DNA of 64,000 nucleotides from assembly GCF_001499965.1 (NCBI RefSeq), contig NZ_LQIT01000007.1:62001-126000 (forward strand). The letters are read 5' to 3'. The notes beneath the pieces are model-generated. The model saw nothing but the letters and a program-made list of their open reading frames with translations. It searched no databases and had not been told where the DNA came from. The position numbers were made by a program, and so were the translations under genes. Origin of the DNA: Mycobacterium sp. GA-2829. Its GTDB lineage: Bacteria; Actinomycetota; Actinomycetes; Mycobacteriales; Mycobacteriaceae. Below, piece after piece: positions 26,569 to 34,933 of this stretch; position 1 is the stretch's first letter; each line of letters opens with the position of its first letter.

Positions 26569-27852
26569 TCAGTCTAGAGGTCTGGGCGACCGTGCCTCGT
26601 GCACGCGTTCCAACCGTCCCTCGGTGTAGGACGCGATCTGGTCGACCACCACACGCAGCCGCGCACCGTCGTCCTCGGCGGCGACGAATTCCGGCGCGAA
26701 CAGCGGATCGAGGCTGCTCGGGGCCTGCCCCCACAGGATCAGCGCGACCTCGTGGATGCGGGTGCGCTGATCGGCCTGGATCCCGAGGTGGCCGTGGTCG
26801 CTCATGATGAATTGCAGCGCCAGCATCTTGAGCACCGCGACCTCGGCGCGCACCAGTGTCGGCACGGCCAGCTCGGTGTGGAACCGCCGCAGCGGGCCGT
26901 CCCCGGCGACCGCCCTGGTCTCGGTGATCGCGGCGTTGGCGAACCGGCCGACCAGCTCGCTGGTCATCCGCTTGAGCGCCACCGACGCCGCCAGCGTCCC
27001 GTCGTACTTGCCGACCCCGGCCACCACCGGCATCTCCGAGAGTCGTTGGGCCGCGGCCCGCAGATCGTCGGTCGGCAGCGACGGAAAAGCCGCGGCGCCC
27101 AGCCGCGCCAACGAACTCGCCGCGTCGTCGTCGGCGAGCACCCGCAGGTCGATACGGCCGGAGACGACGCCGTCCTCGACGTCGTGGACGGAGTAGGCGA
27201 CGTCGTCGGCCCAGTCCATGACCTGTGCCTCCAGGCACGGCCGCTCGGCCGGGGCGCCGTCGCGCACCCAGCGGGCAGCGGCCATATCGTCGCTGGAAAA
27301 ACCTCCGTAGAACCCGAACTTCACCCGGTCACCGCGCTGCCACGGATACTTTGTCACCGCGTCCAGCGCCGCCCTGGTCAGGTTCAGTCCCGCGCTACGG
27401 CCTTCTGCGTCAAGCACTTTCGGTTCGAGCCGGGTGAGGATGCGGAAGTTCTGCGCATTGCCCTCGAAGCCGCCGAACGCCTTGGCGATGTCGTTGAGCG
27501 CCCGCTCGCCGTTGTGCCCGTAGGGCGGGTGGCCGATGTCGTGGGCCAGCCCCGCGAGGTCGACGAGGTCGGGATCGCAGCCGAGTCCGACGGCCATACC
27601 GCGCCCGATCTGGGCCACCTCGAGCGAATGGGTGAGCCGGGTGCGCGGGGTGTCGCCTTCGCGGGGGCCGACCACCTGCGTCTTGTCGGCCAGCCGGCGC
27701 AGCGCGGCACAGTGCAGGACGCGGGCCCGGTCTCGCGCGAAGTCGCTGCGGTGTTCGGAGTCGGTGCCGGGCAGGACGGCACTCTTCGCCGGTTCGGCCA
27801 CCAGGCGTTGGCGGTCGAACTCGTCGTAGTCGTCCTGCAGTCGTGGGTTCAC
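26569..27852 (-). CDS. dgt: Deoxyguanosine triphosphate triphosphohydrolase-like protein
   Basis: 427-residue HD-domain protein that hydrolyses dNTPs to nucleoside and triphosphate in characterised relatives. The metal-binding set is clear: [13 protein letters not shown] (first His), then [15 protein letters not shown] (HD plus the extra His/Glu of this subgroup), and a later Asp in [14 protein letters not shown]. It lies directly upstream of dnaG, a conserved pairing that ties nucleotide pool control to priming. The GTG at 27852 ([13 protein letters not shown]) is preferred; a GTG at 27873 would add seven residues. It is divergent from the TPM-domain gene at 27924. Confidence 0.93.
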   Translation of the reverse strand: MNPRLQDDYDEFDRQRLVAEPAKSAVLPGTDSEHRSDFARDRARVLHCAALRRLADKTQVVGPREGDTPRTRLTHSLEVAQIGRGMAVGLGCDPDLVDLAGLAHDIGHPPYGHNGERALNDIAKAFGGFEGNAQNFRILTRLEPKVLDAEGRSAGLNLTRAALDAVTKYPWQRGDRVKFGFYGGFSSDDMAAARWVRDGAPAERPCLEAQVMDWADDVAYSVHDVEDGVVSGRIDLRVLADDDAASSLARLGAAAFPSLPTDDLRAAAQRLSEMPVVAGVGKYDGTLAASVALKRMTSELVGRFANAAITETRAVAGDGPLRRFHTELAVPTLVRAEVAVLKMLALQFIMSDHGHLGIQADQRTRIHEVALILWGQAPSSLDPLFAPEFVAAEDDGARLRVVVDQIASYTEGRLERVHEARSPRPLD

Positions 27853-27911
27853 CGAGGCACAGTCTGCCAGCACGGTGCGTCGGTCTCGGCGAGGTCGGGG
27901 CCGCGCGGCAC

Positions 27912-27917
27912 TAGATT
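27912..27917 (+). promoter_or_regulatory. Probable -10 element (TAGATT) of a leaderless transcript
   Basis: TAGATT lies 6 bases before the ATG at 27924, the spacing expected when transcription starts at the initiation codon. No ribosome site precedes the ATG. Confidence 0.5.
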
Positions 27918-27923
27918 TGCGTC

Positions 27924-29924
27924 ATGCGCATCACGCGACTGCTCGCCCTCCTGGCCACCGTCCTGACGACGGCCGTACTCCTCGCGCCGGGCGCCGCGGC
28001 CCAGACGCCGTTCCGGCTGCCCGGCTACGTCACCGACCAGGCCGGGGCGCTGTCCCCGGCCCAGCGCGGTGAGGTGCAGCAGGCCGTCGACCGGCTCTAC
28101 AACGACCGCAAGGTCCGGCTGTGGGTGGTGTTCGTCGACGACTTCTCCGGCCAGGGCGCGGTCGGCTGGGCGCGCAGCACCATGCAGATCAGTGATCTCG
28201 GCGACTACGACGCGCTGCTGGCGGTGGCCACCGTCGACCGGGCCTACGCGCTGCAGGTGCCCCAGACGGTGCCGGACCTGACCGCCGAGAAGGTCGACGA
28301 GGTGCGGCGCAATCAGGTCGAGCCCGCACTGCGTGCCGGTGACTGGGCCGGCGGCGCGGTGGCGGCCGCCGACGGATTGAACAGCGCCGCGGCACCGGCC
28401 CGCATCCCCTGGGGCGGAATGCTGTTCGCGCTCGGGGTGATCGCGCTGGCGGTGGCGGTGCTGTGGGTGTGGGCACAACGACGCAGCCGCAAGCGCCGCG
28501 CCGCGGAGATCGAACGGGCCCGCAACGTCGACCCCAGCGATCCCGACGCGTTGGCGGCGGTCCCGCTGCACGCCCTCGACGAGCTGTCGCGGTCCATCGT
28601 CGTCGAGGTCGACAACGCGGTGCGGACCAGCAGCAACGAACTCGCGCTCGCGGTCGAGGAGTTCGGCCAGGAGCGCACCGCACCGTTCACCCGCGCGGTG
28701 GACAACGCCAAGGCCACACTGGCGCAGGCATTCTCGGTGCGCCACCAACTCGACGACGCCATCCCCGAAACCCCCGCGCAACGCCGCGAACTGTTGACCC
28801 GGGTGATCGTCTCCGCGGCGCAGGCCGACCGCGAACTCGATGCGCAGACCGAGGCCTTCGAGCAGCTGAGGGAGCTCGTCATCAACGCCCCGTCGCGGCT
28901 CGACGGCCTGACCCAGCGGGTCGTCGACATCACCGCCCGCATCGAACCGTCGCGGCAGAAACTGGCCGCCCTGCACACCGAATTCGACGCCGCGGCGCTG
29001 GCCTCGGTGGCGGGCAACGTCGACGCCGCCGCGGAGCTGCTGACCTTCGCCGACCAGAACATCACCCGCGCGCGGGAACTCGCGGCGCGGCCGGTGGCGG
29101 GCGCGCAGAGCGAGTTGGTCGACGCGGTGCGTGCGGCGGAATCCGCGCTGAGCCAGGCCGGTTCGCTGCTCGACGCGGTCGACAGCGCCGCCGGGGACAT
29201 CCGGCGCGCGGCGTCGCGGTTGCCTGCGGTGATCGAGGACATCAAGTCGGGTATCCGGCAGTCCGGGGACCTGCTGTCGAGCGGCAAGGTCCCGCAGCAG
29301 GCGGAACTCACCGCCGCGCGGGACGCCGCATCGGCGGCCGTCGCGGTCGCCCAGCGGTCCGGTTCGACCGATCCGCTCGGCGCGTTCACCCAGCTGACCA
29401 AGGCCGACGCCGACCTCGACCGGCTGCTGGCGACGGTCGAGCAGGAACGCGAGGCGGCCGAACGGCTGACCCGCGCTCTGGACGAGGCGCTGTTCGTCGC
29501 GCGCTCACGGGTGCGGTCGGTGTCGGACTTCATCGACACCCGCCGCGGCAGCATCGGTCCTGAGGCGCGGACCCGGCTGGCCGAGGCGGTCCGGCAGATC
29601 AGCGCCGCGGACGCCAAACGCGAGACCAACCCGTCCGAGGCGATCGCGCACGCCAACGGCGCCGCCATGCTCGCCGCGCAGGCCCAGCAGTTGGCCAACT
29701 CCGATGTGCAGTACGCGCAGCAGGCCTACATGGGCCGCTACGGCGGCGGCGGGGGCGGCAACATGGGCGCGATGATCGGCGGCATCCTCATCGGCAACAT
29801 CCTCAGCGGCGGGATGCGCGGCGGCTTCGGCGGCGGATTCGGCGGCGGCGGATTCGGTCCCGGCTCCTTCGGCGGCTCCGGGGGCGGAGGCGGCGGGATG
29901 TTCGGCGGCGGCGGCCGCTTCTGA
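27924..29924 (+). CDS. TPM-domain (YgcG-like) membrane protein with Gly-rich tail
   Basis: 666 residues. A signal peptide (RLLALLATVLTTAVLLA, cleaved near AAAQ) leads to a TPM domain (residues about 27-150: YVTDQAGALSPAQR...VVFVDDFSG). A membrane segment follows at about 165-190 and a basic RRRSRKRR-type stop. A long cytoplasmic region (200-600) is strongly helical and Ala/Glu/Arg-rich, likely coiled coil. The tail from about 610 is almost all Gly with Asn, Met and Phe. TPM domains have been linked to photosystem II repair and to phosphatase activity elsewhere; the role in mycobacteria is unknown. The counterpart in M. tuberculosis is Rv2345. The tail is Gly-rich but there is no PE domain, so it is not a PE_PGRS protein. 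Confidence 0.85.
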   Translation: MRITRLLALLATVLTTAVLLAPGAAAQTPFRLPGYVTDQAGALSPAQRGEVQQAVDRLYNDRKVRLWVVFVDDFSGQGAVGWARSTMQISDLGDYDALLAVATVDRAYALQVPQTVPDLTAEKVDEVRRNQVEPALRAGDWAGGAVAAADGLNSAAAPARIPWGGMLFALGVIALAVAVLWVWAQRRSRKRRAAEIERARNVDPSDPDALAAVPLHALDELSRSIVVEVDNAVRTSSNELALAVEEFGQERTAPFTRAVDNAKATLAQAFSVRHQLDDAIPETPAQRRELLTRVIVSAAQADRELDAQTEAFEQLRELVINAPSRLDGLTQRVVDITARIEPSRQKLAALHTEFDAAALASVAGNVDAAAELLTFADQNITRARELAARPVAGAQSELVDAVRAAESALSQAGSLLDAVDSAAGDIRRAASRLPAVIEDIKSGIRQSGDLLSSGKVPQQAELTAARDAASAAVAVAQRSGSTDPLGAFTQLTKADADLDRLLATVEQEREAAERLTRALDEALFVARSRVRSVSDFIDTRRGSIGPEARTRLAEAVRQISAADAKRETNPSEAIAHANGAAMLAAQAQQLANSDVQYAQQAYMGRYGGGGGGNMGAMIGGILIGNILSGGMRGGFGGGFGGGGFGPGSFGGSGGGGGGMFGGGGRF

Positions 29925-29929
29925 ATCCA

Positions 29930-29991
29930 CGCGAGCAGACACAAAATCGCCCTTTTCCGCGCGGAAAAGGGCGATTTTGTGTCTGCTCGCG
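29930..29991. terminator. Perfect 62-bp palindrome, probable bidirectional terminator
   Basis: 29930-29960 is the exact reverse complement of 29961-29991, with no loop bases and no mismatch. It contains CGAGCAGACACAAAATCGCC and its mirror. It lies between the convergent TPM-domain gene (ends 29924) and glyS (ends 30001). As RNA it would form a 29-30 bp hairpin from either strand. I recall GAGCAGAC.CAAAATCGCC-type sequences as recurring between mycobacterial genes, but cannot check copy number here. Confidence 0.75.
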
Positions 29992-30000
29992 CAGGGCGTT

Positions 30001-31395
30001 CTAGCAGCCCTTCAGCCGCACCGCCAGGTAGTCCGACACCTCCGAGAGCGCGATGCGGTCCTGGGTCATGGTGTCGCGCTCGCGGATCGTCACGGCGTGG
30101 TCTTCGAGCGAATCGAAGTCGACCGTGATGCAGTACGGCGTGCCGATCTCGTCCTGGCGGCGGTAGCGCCGTCCGATCGCCCCGGCGTCGTCGAACTCGA
30201 CGTTCCAGTTCCTGCGTAGTTCGGCCGCGAGGTCGCGGGCCTTGGGCGACAGGTCGGCGTGGCGCGACAGCGGCAGCACCGCGGCCTTGACCGGCGCGAG
30301 CCGCGGGTCGAGTCGCAGCACGGTGCGCTTGTCGACGCCACCCTTGGCGTTGGGCGCCTCGTCCTCGGTGTACGCGTCGACGAGGAACGCCATCAGCGAA
30401 CGGGTCAGCCCGGCTGCCGGTTCGATGACGTACGGCGTGTACCGGGTGTCGGCGGCCTGGTCGTAGAACGACAGATCGGTGCCCGAATGCTTGGCGTGCG
30501 TGGACAGGTCGAAGTCGGTGCGGTTGGCGACGCCCTCGAGCTCACCCCACGGATTGCCCGCGAAACCGAACTTGTACTCGATGTCGACCGTGCGATCCGA
30601 GTAGTGCGAGAGCTTCTCTTTCGGATGCTCGTAGAGCCGCAGGTTGTCGCGGTCGATGCCGAGGTCGACGTACCACTGCAGCCGGGTGTCGATCCAGTAC
30701 TGGTGCCATTCCTTGGCCGTCGACGGTTCGACGAAGAACTCCATCTCCATCTGCTCGAACTCGCGGGTGCGGAAGATGAAGTTGCCGGGGGTGATCTCGT
30801 TGCGGAAACTCTTGCCGATCTGGCCGATGCCGAACGGCGGCTTCTTGCGCGCGGTGGTGACCACGTTGGCGAAGTTGACGAAGATGCCCTGCGCGGTCTC
30901 CGGGCGCAGGTAGTGCAGACCCTCCTCGGACTCGATCGGGCCGAGGTAGGTCTTGAGCATCATGTTGAAGTCGCGCGGCTCGGTCCACTGACCCTTGGTG
31001 CCGCAGTCCGGGCAGGTGATCTCGCTCATCGCCACGGAATCGGGATCATCGATCCCCTTCTTCTCCGCATACGCCTCCTGCAGGTGGTCCTGCCGATGGC
31101 GTTTGTGGCAGTTCATGCACTCGACGAGCGGATCGTTGAACACGTCGACGTGACCGGAGGCCACCCATACCTGCCGCGGCAGGATGATCGCGGAGTCCAG
31201 GCCCACGACGTCGTCGCGGCCGGTCACCACGGACTTCCACCACTGCCGCTTGATGTTCTCTTTGAGCTCCACCCCGAGCGGTCCGTAATCCCACGCCGAC
31301 CGTGTACCGCCGTAGATCTCGCCGGACTGGTAGACCAGGCCACGGCGTTTCGCCAGGTTCGCAACGGTGTCGATGATCGAAGAAGATGGAGCCAC
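30001..31395 (-). CDS. glyS: Glycyl-tRNA synthetase (class II, homodimeric type)
   Basis: 464 residues, the single-chain eukaryote/archaea-like class found in actinobacteria. It charges tRNA-Gly. Motif 1 region [25 protein letters not shown] opens the protein (described in part). A zinc-type insertion has CMNCHKRH and CPDCG. Motif 2 appears in the [25 protein letters not shown] stretch (described in part), and motif 3 near [10 protein letters not shown]. The C-terminal 110 residues are the anticodon-binding domain. The GTG start at 31395 leaves 125 bases to the divergent SnoaL-like gene. The order glyS, smtB, zur is conserved in mycobacteria, here with two extra genes between glyS and smtB. 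Confidence 0.96.
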   Translation of the reverse strand: MAPSSSIIDTVANLAKRRGLVYQSGEIYGGTRSAWDYGPLGVELKENIKRQWWKSVVTGRDDVVGLDSAIILPRQVWVASGHVDVFNDPLVECMNCHKRHRQDHLQEAYAEKKGIDDPDSVAMSEITCPDCGTKGQWTEPRDFNMMLKTYLGPIESEEGLHYLRPETAQGIFVNFANVVTTARKKPPFGIGQIGKSFRNEITPGNFIFRTREFEQMEMEFFVEPSTAKEWHQYWIDTRLQWYVDLGIDRDNLRLYEHPKEKLSHYSDRTVDIEYKFGFAGNPWGELEGVANRTDFDLSTHAKHSGTDLSFYDQAADTRYTPYVIEPAAGLTRSLMAFLVDAYTEDEAPNAKGGVDKRTVLRLDPRLAPVKAAVLPLSRHADLSPKARDLAAELRRNWNVEFDDAGAIGRRYRRQDEIGTPYCITVDFDSLEDHAVTIRERDTMTQDRIALSEVSDYLAVRLKGC

Positions 31396-31465
31396 GGTCT
31401 GACAGCGTAGTGGGCGCGCCGACCCTCCTCCGCCACCCCATCACCAGGCTATTGAGACTCAACCC

Positions 31466-31495
31466 TTGACGTGAGACGAAAATCTCATTATGAAT
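31466..31495 (+). promoter_or_regulatory. Promoter with operator-like inverted repeat before the SnoaL/TetR pair
   Basis: TTGACG at 31466-31471 is a good -35, and TATGAA(T) at 31489-31494 is a usable -10 with a 17-base spacer. Inside the spacer lies TGAGA-cgaaaa-TCTCA (31472-31487), a 5-base inverted repeat. An operator between -35 and -10 is typical of TetR autoregulation, and a TetR-family gene is second in the transcript. The GGAGG ribosome site is at 31511-31515. Confidence 0.55.
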
Positions 31496-31520
31496 TGAGC
31501 GTATCGGATCGGAGGTTGTC

Positions 31521-31970
31521 ATGGCACTCACCCGCGAACAGATGGACCGCATGCTCGACGAGCACTTCGGTTACGAGGCCGCCGACGACGTCGACGGCGT
31601 CCTCGCGACGCTGACCCCCGATGTCGAGCACGACATCGTCGGCGCCCCGACGGGTCCGACGCTGGGACCCGACAATGCCCGCGCCTTCTACGAGGGCCTG
31701 TTCGAGGACCTCGCCGAGAGCAGCGTGCGGACGATCCGCAGGCTCTACGGCGAGGACTTCATGGTCGACGAATCGCTCTGGAGCGGCCGCGCCCCCGGGC
31801 GGCCGTTCGGCGTCGAGGGCCGCAACCGGCCGCTGCAGTTCCGCTTGCTGCACGTGCTCGAATTCGCCTCCGACGGGCGGATTCGCCGCGAGAACGTCTG
31901 GGTCGACCTCGCCGCGATCCTGGCCCAACTGCCGCAGGACGAGCGCGAGCCGGCGACGGCCGCCCCGTGA
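31521..31970 (+). CDS. SnoaL/NTF2-like protein
   Basis: 149 residues of the NTF2/ketosteroid-isomerase-like alpha+beta barrel type. The N-terminal helices (MDRMLDEHFGYEAADDVDGVLATL) lead to DVEHDIVG and then a helix RAFYEGLFEDLAE, with strands around residues 95-130. These proteins bind or isomerise small hydrophobic molecules; many are polyketide cyclases or accessory detoxification proteins. No substrate can be deduced. The ATG has GGAGG 6 bases upstream. The stop overlaps the GTG of the TetR gene by 4 bases (GTGA), so the pair is co-expressed and the TetR protein probably senses the same ligand. Confidence 0.75.
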   Translation: MALTREQMDRMLDEHFGYEAADDVDGVLATLTPDVEHDIVGAPTGPTLGPDNARAFYEGLFEDLAESSVRTIRRLYGEDFMVDESLWSGRAPGRPFGVEGRNRPLQFRLLHVLEFASDGRIRRENVWVDLAAILAQLPQDEREPATAAP

Positions 31971-32578
31971 CGGCGACCGAGGCGGCCGGCAGGCCCAACC
32001 AGCGCAGGCGCACCCGCAAGGATCTGCTGCAGGCCGCGGCGCGGCTGATGAAACAGGGCCGTATCCCGACGATCGAGGACGTCGCGCAGGAGGCGCTGGT
32101 CTCCCGCGCCACCGCGTACCGCTACTTCCCGACGGTGGAGGCGTTGATGCGCGAGGCCGCACTCGACGTCGCGATGCCGGAACCCGACCACACCCTCGCC
32201 GACGTGGACTCCACCGACCCCGTCACCCGACTCGAACGGGTCGACGGCGCGCTCCACGAGTTCATCCTCGAGAACGAGACCGCATTGCGGATGATGCTCG
32301 CCCACGCCATCGAACAGGGTGCGCGCCAGGACGACGACGGCACCGCGCCGCGCCGTCAGAACCGGCGCGTCCCGATGATCGAGGCCGCGGTCGACCCCGC
32401 GCGGGAGCGGTTCACCCCCGCCGCGCTCGACAGGTTGACCCACGCGCTCGCGCTGATCATCGGGCCGGAGGCCGTGGTCGTCGGCAAGGACGTCCTGCAG
32501 CTCGACGACTCCGAGATGCGCGAGGTCAAACGTTTCGCGATCAACGCCCTCGTGACGGCGGCACTCAAGGACGGCTGA
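31967..32578 (+). CDS. TetR-family transcriptional regulator
   Basis: 203 residues. The N-terminal helix-turn-helix is clear: RKDLLQAAARLMKQG, then TIEDVAQEALVSRATAYRYF (residues about 36-55), the TetR signature. The C-terminal ligand domain is divergent, with many charged residues and a helix ALRMMLAHAIEQGARQ. It is translationally coupled to the SnoaL-like gene by a GTGA overlap. It probably represses its own two-gene operon through the TGAGA/TCTCA repeat at 31472-31487 (inferred). The effector is unknown. It ends 46 bases before smtB. Confidence 0.88.
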   Translation: MTATEAAGRPNQRRRTRKDLLQAAARLMKQGRIPTIEDVAQEALVSRATAYRYFPTVEALMREAALDVAMPEPDHTLADVDSTDPVTRLERVDGALHEFILENETALRMMLAHAIEQGARQDDDGTAPRRQNRRVPMIEAAVDPARERFTPAALDRLTHALALIIGPEAVVVGKDVLQLDDSEMREVKRFAINALVTAALKDG

Positions 32579-32586
32579 CGCTCCCG

Positions 32587-32614
32587 TTGACATGCGAATC
32601 GATGCATGTATGGT
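32587..32614 (+). promoter_or_regulatory. smtB-zur promoter (TTGACA, 16 bases, TATGGT)
   Basis: A perfect -35 TTGACA (32587-32592) and a -10 TATGGT (32609-32614) with a 16-base spacer put the start site near 32621. This excludes in-frame ATG codons at 32592 and 32610 as starts of SmtB. The spacer holds the self-complementary ATCGAT and ATGCAT, a possible SmtB site. Confidence 0.6.
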
Positions 32615-32624
32615 GGCAGCCATA

Positions 32625-32987
32625 ATGAAAATCGTTTCCAGCACGGTGGAGTCCGACGCCGGCCACGAGCACGGCGCAGCACCGCTGCCCGCCCTGCCCT
32701 CCCGCGAGGTGCTCGACTCGGCCGGTGAGCTGCTGCGGGCGCTGGCCGCGCCGGTGCGGATCGCGATCGTGCTGCACCTGCAGCAGTCCCCGCGCTGCGT
32801 GCACGAACTCGTCGATGCGCTGAGCGTGCCGCAGCCGCTGGTCAGCCAACACCTGCGCATCCTCAAACAGGCGGGCGTGGTGGCCAGCGAACGGTCCGGC
32901 CGCGAAGTGCTCTACCGGCTGGTCGACGCCCACCTCGGCCACATCGTCACCGACGCCGTCGCGCACGCCGGCGAGGACGCCTCGTGA
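32625..32987 (+). CDS. smtB: Zinc-responsive ArsR/SmtB-family repressor
   Basis: 120 residues. ArsR-type winged helix: LLRALAAPVRIAIVLHLQ, then CVHELVDALSVPQPLVSQHLRILKQAGVV (described in part), and the beta wing RSGREVLYRL. The C-terminal helix HLGHIVTDAVAHAGED carries the His/Asp residues typical of alpha-5 zinc sites. The N-terminus has HEHG, also a possible metal ligand. In mycobacteria SmtB (Rv2358 type) represses the smtB-zur operon when zinc is scarce. I start at the ATG at 32625, just after the predicted transcription start; the GTG at 32646 is an alternative. The GTGA overlap with zur shows an operon. Confidence 0.92.
   Translation: MKIVSSTVESDAGHEHGAAPLPALPSREVLDSAGELLRALAAPVRIAIVLHLQQSPRCVHELVDALSVPQPLVSQHLRILKQAGVVASERSGREVLYRLVDAHLGHIVTDAVAHAGEDAS
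32626..32640 (+). promoter_or_regulatory. Zur-box-like palindrome
   Basis: TGAAAATCGTTTCCA matches the mycobacterial Zur-box core TGAAAATCATTTTCA at 13 of 15 positions, as I recall that consensus. It lies a few bases downstream of the predicted start site of smtB-zur, where a bound repressor would block transcription. SmtB is the established regulator of this operon, so Zur feedback would be an added layer. Confidence 0.4.
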
Positions 32988-33379
32988 GCCCGGCCCCGGT
33001 TCGCGCCACCCGCCAGCGCGCGGCGATCGCCGACCTGCTCGACGGGCTCGACGAGTTCCGGTCGGCCCAGGAGCTGCACGATGCGCTGCGACAGCGTGGC
33101 GAGGGCATCGGTCTGACGACGGTGTACCGCACCCTGCAGTCGATGGCGGAGTCCGGGCTGGTCGACGTGCTGCGCACCGACACCGGTGAATCGGTGTACC
33201 GCCGCTGCTCGGCCGACCACCACCATCACCTGGTGTGCCGGTCGTGTGGTTCGACCGTGGAGATCCAAGGCGGCGACGTCGAGGACTGGGCTGCCCGCGT
33301 GGCGCGCGAGCACGGATTCTCCGAGGTCAGCCACACGATCGAGATCTTCGGCGTGTGCGGGGGCTGCGCCGAGACGTGA
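32984..33379 (+). CDS. zur: Zinc uptake regulator, Fur family
   Basis: 131 residues. Fur-family winged helix (TRQRAAIADLLDGLDEFRSAQELHDAL, described in part, and GLTTVYRTLQSM recognition helix). The dimerisation domain has the HHHHLVCRSCG metal motif and a second pair CGGC near the C-terminus, forming the structural Cys4 zinc site. A regulatory site is expected from His and Glu of the hinge. With zinc bound it represses zinc uptake and alternative ribosomal protein genes in mycobacteria (known as FurB/Zur). Its GTG start overlaps the smtB stop. Length and context agree with Rv2359. Confidence 0.95.
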   Translation: MSPAPVRATRQRAAIADLLDGLDEFRSAQELHDALRQRGEGIGLTTVYRTLQSMAESGLVDVLRTDTGESVYRRCSADHHHHLVCRSCGSTVEIQGGDVEDWAARVAREHGFSEVSHTIEIFGVCGGCAET

Positions 33380-33383
33380 GCCG

Positions 33384-33572
33384 TCAACGGCGGCCGCTGC
33401 GCCACCCCAGGACCGCGATACCGATGCCGACGATCGCGATGATCGGCCCGAGGATCGACCATGTGGTGGTGCCGGTCATCGGGCTGCCCGCGACCGCCCC
33501 GAACCCCTGGAGGGCGAACAGCAACCCGAAGAGCGCGACCACCACACCCACGACGACCAGCACGATGCGCAT
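33384..33572 (-). CDS. Small two-segment membrane protein
   Basis: 62 residues with two hydrophobic segments (residues about 3-27 and 39-56) joined by a short polar loop (GSPMTGTTTW), and a basic C-terminus. There is no recognised family. It lies convergent to zur with a gap of four bases and downstream of the Rv2360c-like gene. Codon use and the clean membrane pattern support a real gene. Function unknown. Confidence 0.55.
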   Translation of the reverse strand: MRIVLVVVGVVVALFGLLFALQGFGAVAGSPMTGTTTWSILGPIIAIVGIGIAVLGWRSGRR

Positions 33573-33582
33573 GGCCGCGACC

Positions 33583-34032
33583 CTATCCGGTCAGGGCCCG
33601 CCGGATGTCCGCGCCGGCGGTGAGCACCAGCAGCAACAGCGTGCGCAGCGCCTCGTCGGTCAGACCCGCGGCCGGGAAGTTGTAGCGCAGCAGTACATCG
33701 GCGGCCTTCTTCGAATTGCGCTTGGCGCCCGCGGCGATCTCCTTGTCGCCGTGCTTGGCCGCCAGCGACACCGTGCCCAGCAGCGTCCCGTGCGCGTGGT
33801 CGGCGACCGCGGTGCGCAGTTTGGCGTCCAGCGGCAGATCCCAGGCCAGGATCTGGGTCAGCGACACCAGGTCGAGGTCCTCGGCGATCGTGACCACCCG
33901 CAGCGAGGCGATCGTGCCGTCGTGACGCACGGTCAGCGCACCGTCGGGTTCGGCGGTGAGCGCATCGACGAATCCGTCGAGGACCGCGGCCAACCGGGGC
34001 TGCAACTCCATCAGGCGCGCCCGCTCAGGCAC
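33583..34032 (-). CDS. Conserved hypothetical protein (Rv2360c-like)
   Basis: 149 residues, soluble, helical. It starts at the GTG at 34032, two bases after the polyprenyl synthase stop, so translation is coupled. Features: a hydrophobic stretch SLRVVTIAEDLDLVSLTQILAWDLPL (residues about 48-73, given in part), a Lys-rich segment GAKRNSKKAADVLLRYNF and a Leu-rich end RTLLLLVLTAGADIR. The latter resembles the T3SS/YbjN-like fold of actinobacterial proteins, but that is weak. Position and length match the M. tuberculosis gene next to uppS. Function unknown. Confidence 0.75.
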   Translation of the reverse strand: MPERARLMELQPRLAAVLDGFVDALTAEPDGALTVRHDGTIASLRVVTIAEDLDLVSLTQILAWDLPLDAKLRTAVADHAHGTLLGTVSLAAKHGDKEIAAGAKRNSKKAADVLLRYNFPAAGLTDEALRTLLLLVLTAGADIRRALTG

Positions 34033-34033
34033 A

Positions 34034-34933
34034 TCATTCGGCTCTGCCGAAGCGACGGTTGCGGCTGACGTACTCCTCGCACGCCGCCCACAGATCGCGC
34101 CGGTCGTAGTCCGGCCACAACTTGTCCTGGAACACGTACTCGGCGTAGGCGGACTGCCAGAGCAGGAAGTTGCTCGCCCGCTGCTCCCCCGACGTGCGGA
34201 TGAACAGGTCCACATCCGGGATGTCGGGCCGGTGCAGGTGTTTGGCGAACGCCGCCTCGGTGATGCGCGAGGGGTTGACCTTGCCGTCGACGGCCTCCTG
34301 CGCGAGTTGGCGCGCCGCCTCGACGATCTCGGTGCGTCCGCCGTAGTTCACGCAGTAGTTGATGGTGATGACGTCGTTGTCGACGGTCATCTCCTCGGCG
34401 ATGTCGAACTCCTTGCTCACGCTGCGCCACATCCGCGGGCGGGAGCCGACCCAACGCATCCGCACCCCCATGTCGTTGAGGTTCTCGCGGCGGCGGCGGA
34501 CCACCTCGCGGTTGAACCCCATCAGGAAGCGCACCTCTTCGGTGCTGCGCTTCCAGTTCTCGGTGGAGAACGCGTACACGGTCAGGTGTTTGATCCCGAT
34601 CTCGATGGCGCCGCAGGTGATGTCGATGAGCACGGCCTCGCCCATCTTGTGCCCCTCGGTCCGGCCGAGTCCGCGCTGGGTGGCCCACCGGCCGTTGCCG
34701 TCCATCACCACCGCGACGTGCTGGGGTACCTGGTCGGCCGGGATCTTCGGCGCGGCCGCCTTGCTCGTGTGCTGGGGCGGGCGCGCGAATCTGCCGTTGG
34801 TGTTGGGCGGCAGCTCGGGGAACACCACCGGCCACGTCGACTTGTCGGGAAAGGTCGGATAGTCGTCGGCGGGTGGCTCGAGCTGCGGGAATTGTGACTT
34901 CTTGCGCTCAGCTGCCCGCCGCGAGCTGGTCAC
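34034..34933 (-). CDS. uppS: Decaprenyl diphosphate synthase (Z-prenyltransferase)
   Basis: 299 residues. cis-Prenyltransferase that extends a prenyl diphosphate with isopentenyl units to make the decaprenyl phosphate carrier for peptidoglycan, arabinogalactan and LAM. The catalytic Asp is in [12 protein letters not shown], the family signature. SFxxxNW appears as AFSTENWKR, and the C-terminal signature is [17 protein letters not shown]. About 75 residues precede the core, as in the mycobacterial long-chain enzyme Rv2361c. The start at the GTG at 34933 lies within the last 26 bases of recO; a GTG at 34945 is also possible. It is followed at once by the Rv2360c-like gene. Confidence 0.94.
   Translation of the reverse strand: MTSSRRAAERKKSQFPQLEPPADDYPTFPDKSTWPVVFPELPPNTNGRFARPPQHTSKAAAPKIPADQVPQHVAVVMDGNGRWATQRGLGRTEGHKMGEAVLIDITCGAIEIGIKHLTVYAFSTENWKRSTEEVRFLMGFNREVVRRRRENLNDMGVRMRWVGSRPRMWRSVSKEFDIAEEMTVDNDVITINYCVNYGGRTEIVEAARQLAQEAVDGKVNPSRITEAAFAKHLHRPDIPDVDLFIRTSGEQRASNFLLWQSAYAEYVFQDKLWPDYDRRDLWAACEEYVSRNRRFGRAE

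Noticed and set aside
27924..29924. PE_PGRS protein because of the Gly-rich C-terminus
   Set aside because: There is no PE domain. The N-terminus is a signal peptide plus TPM domain and the Gly-rich part is only about 60 residues.
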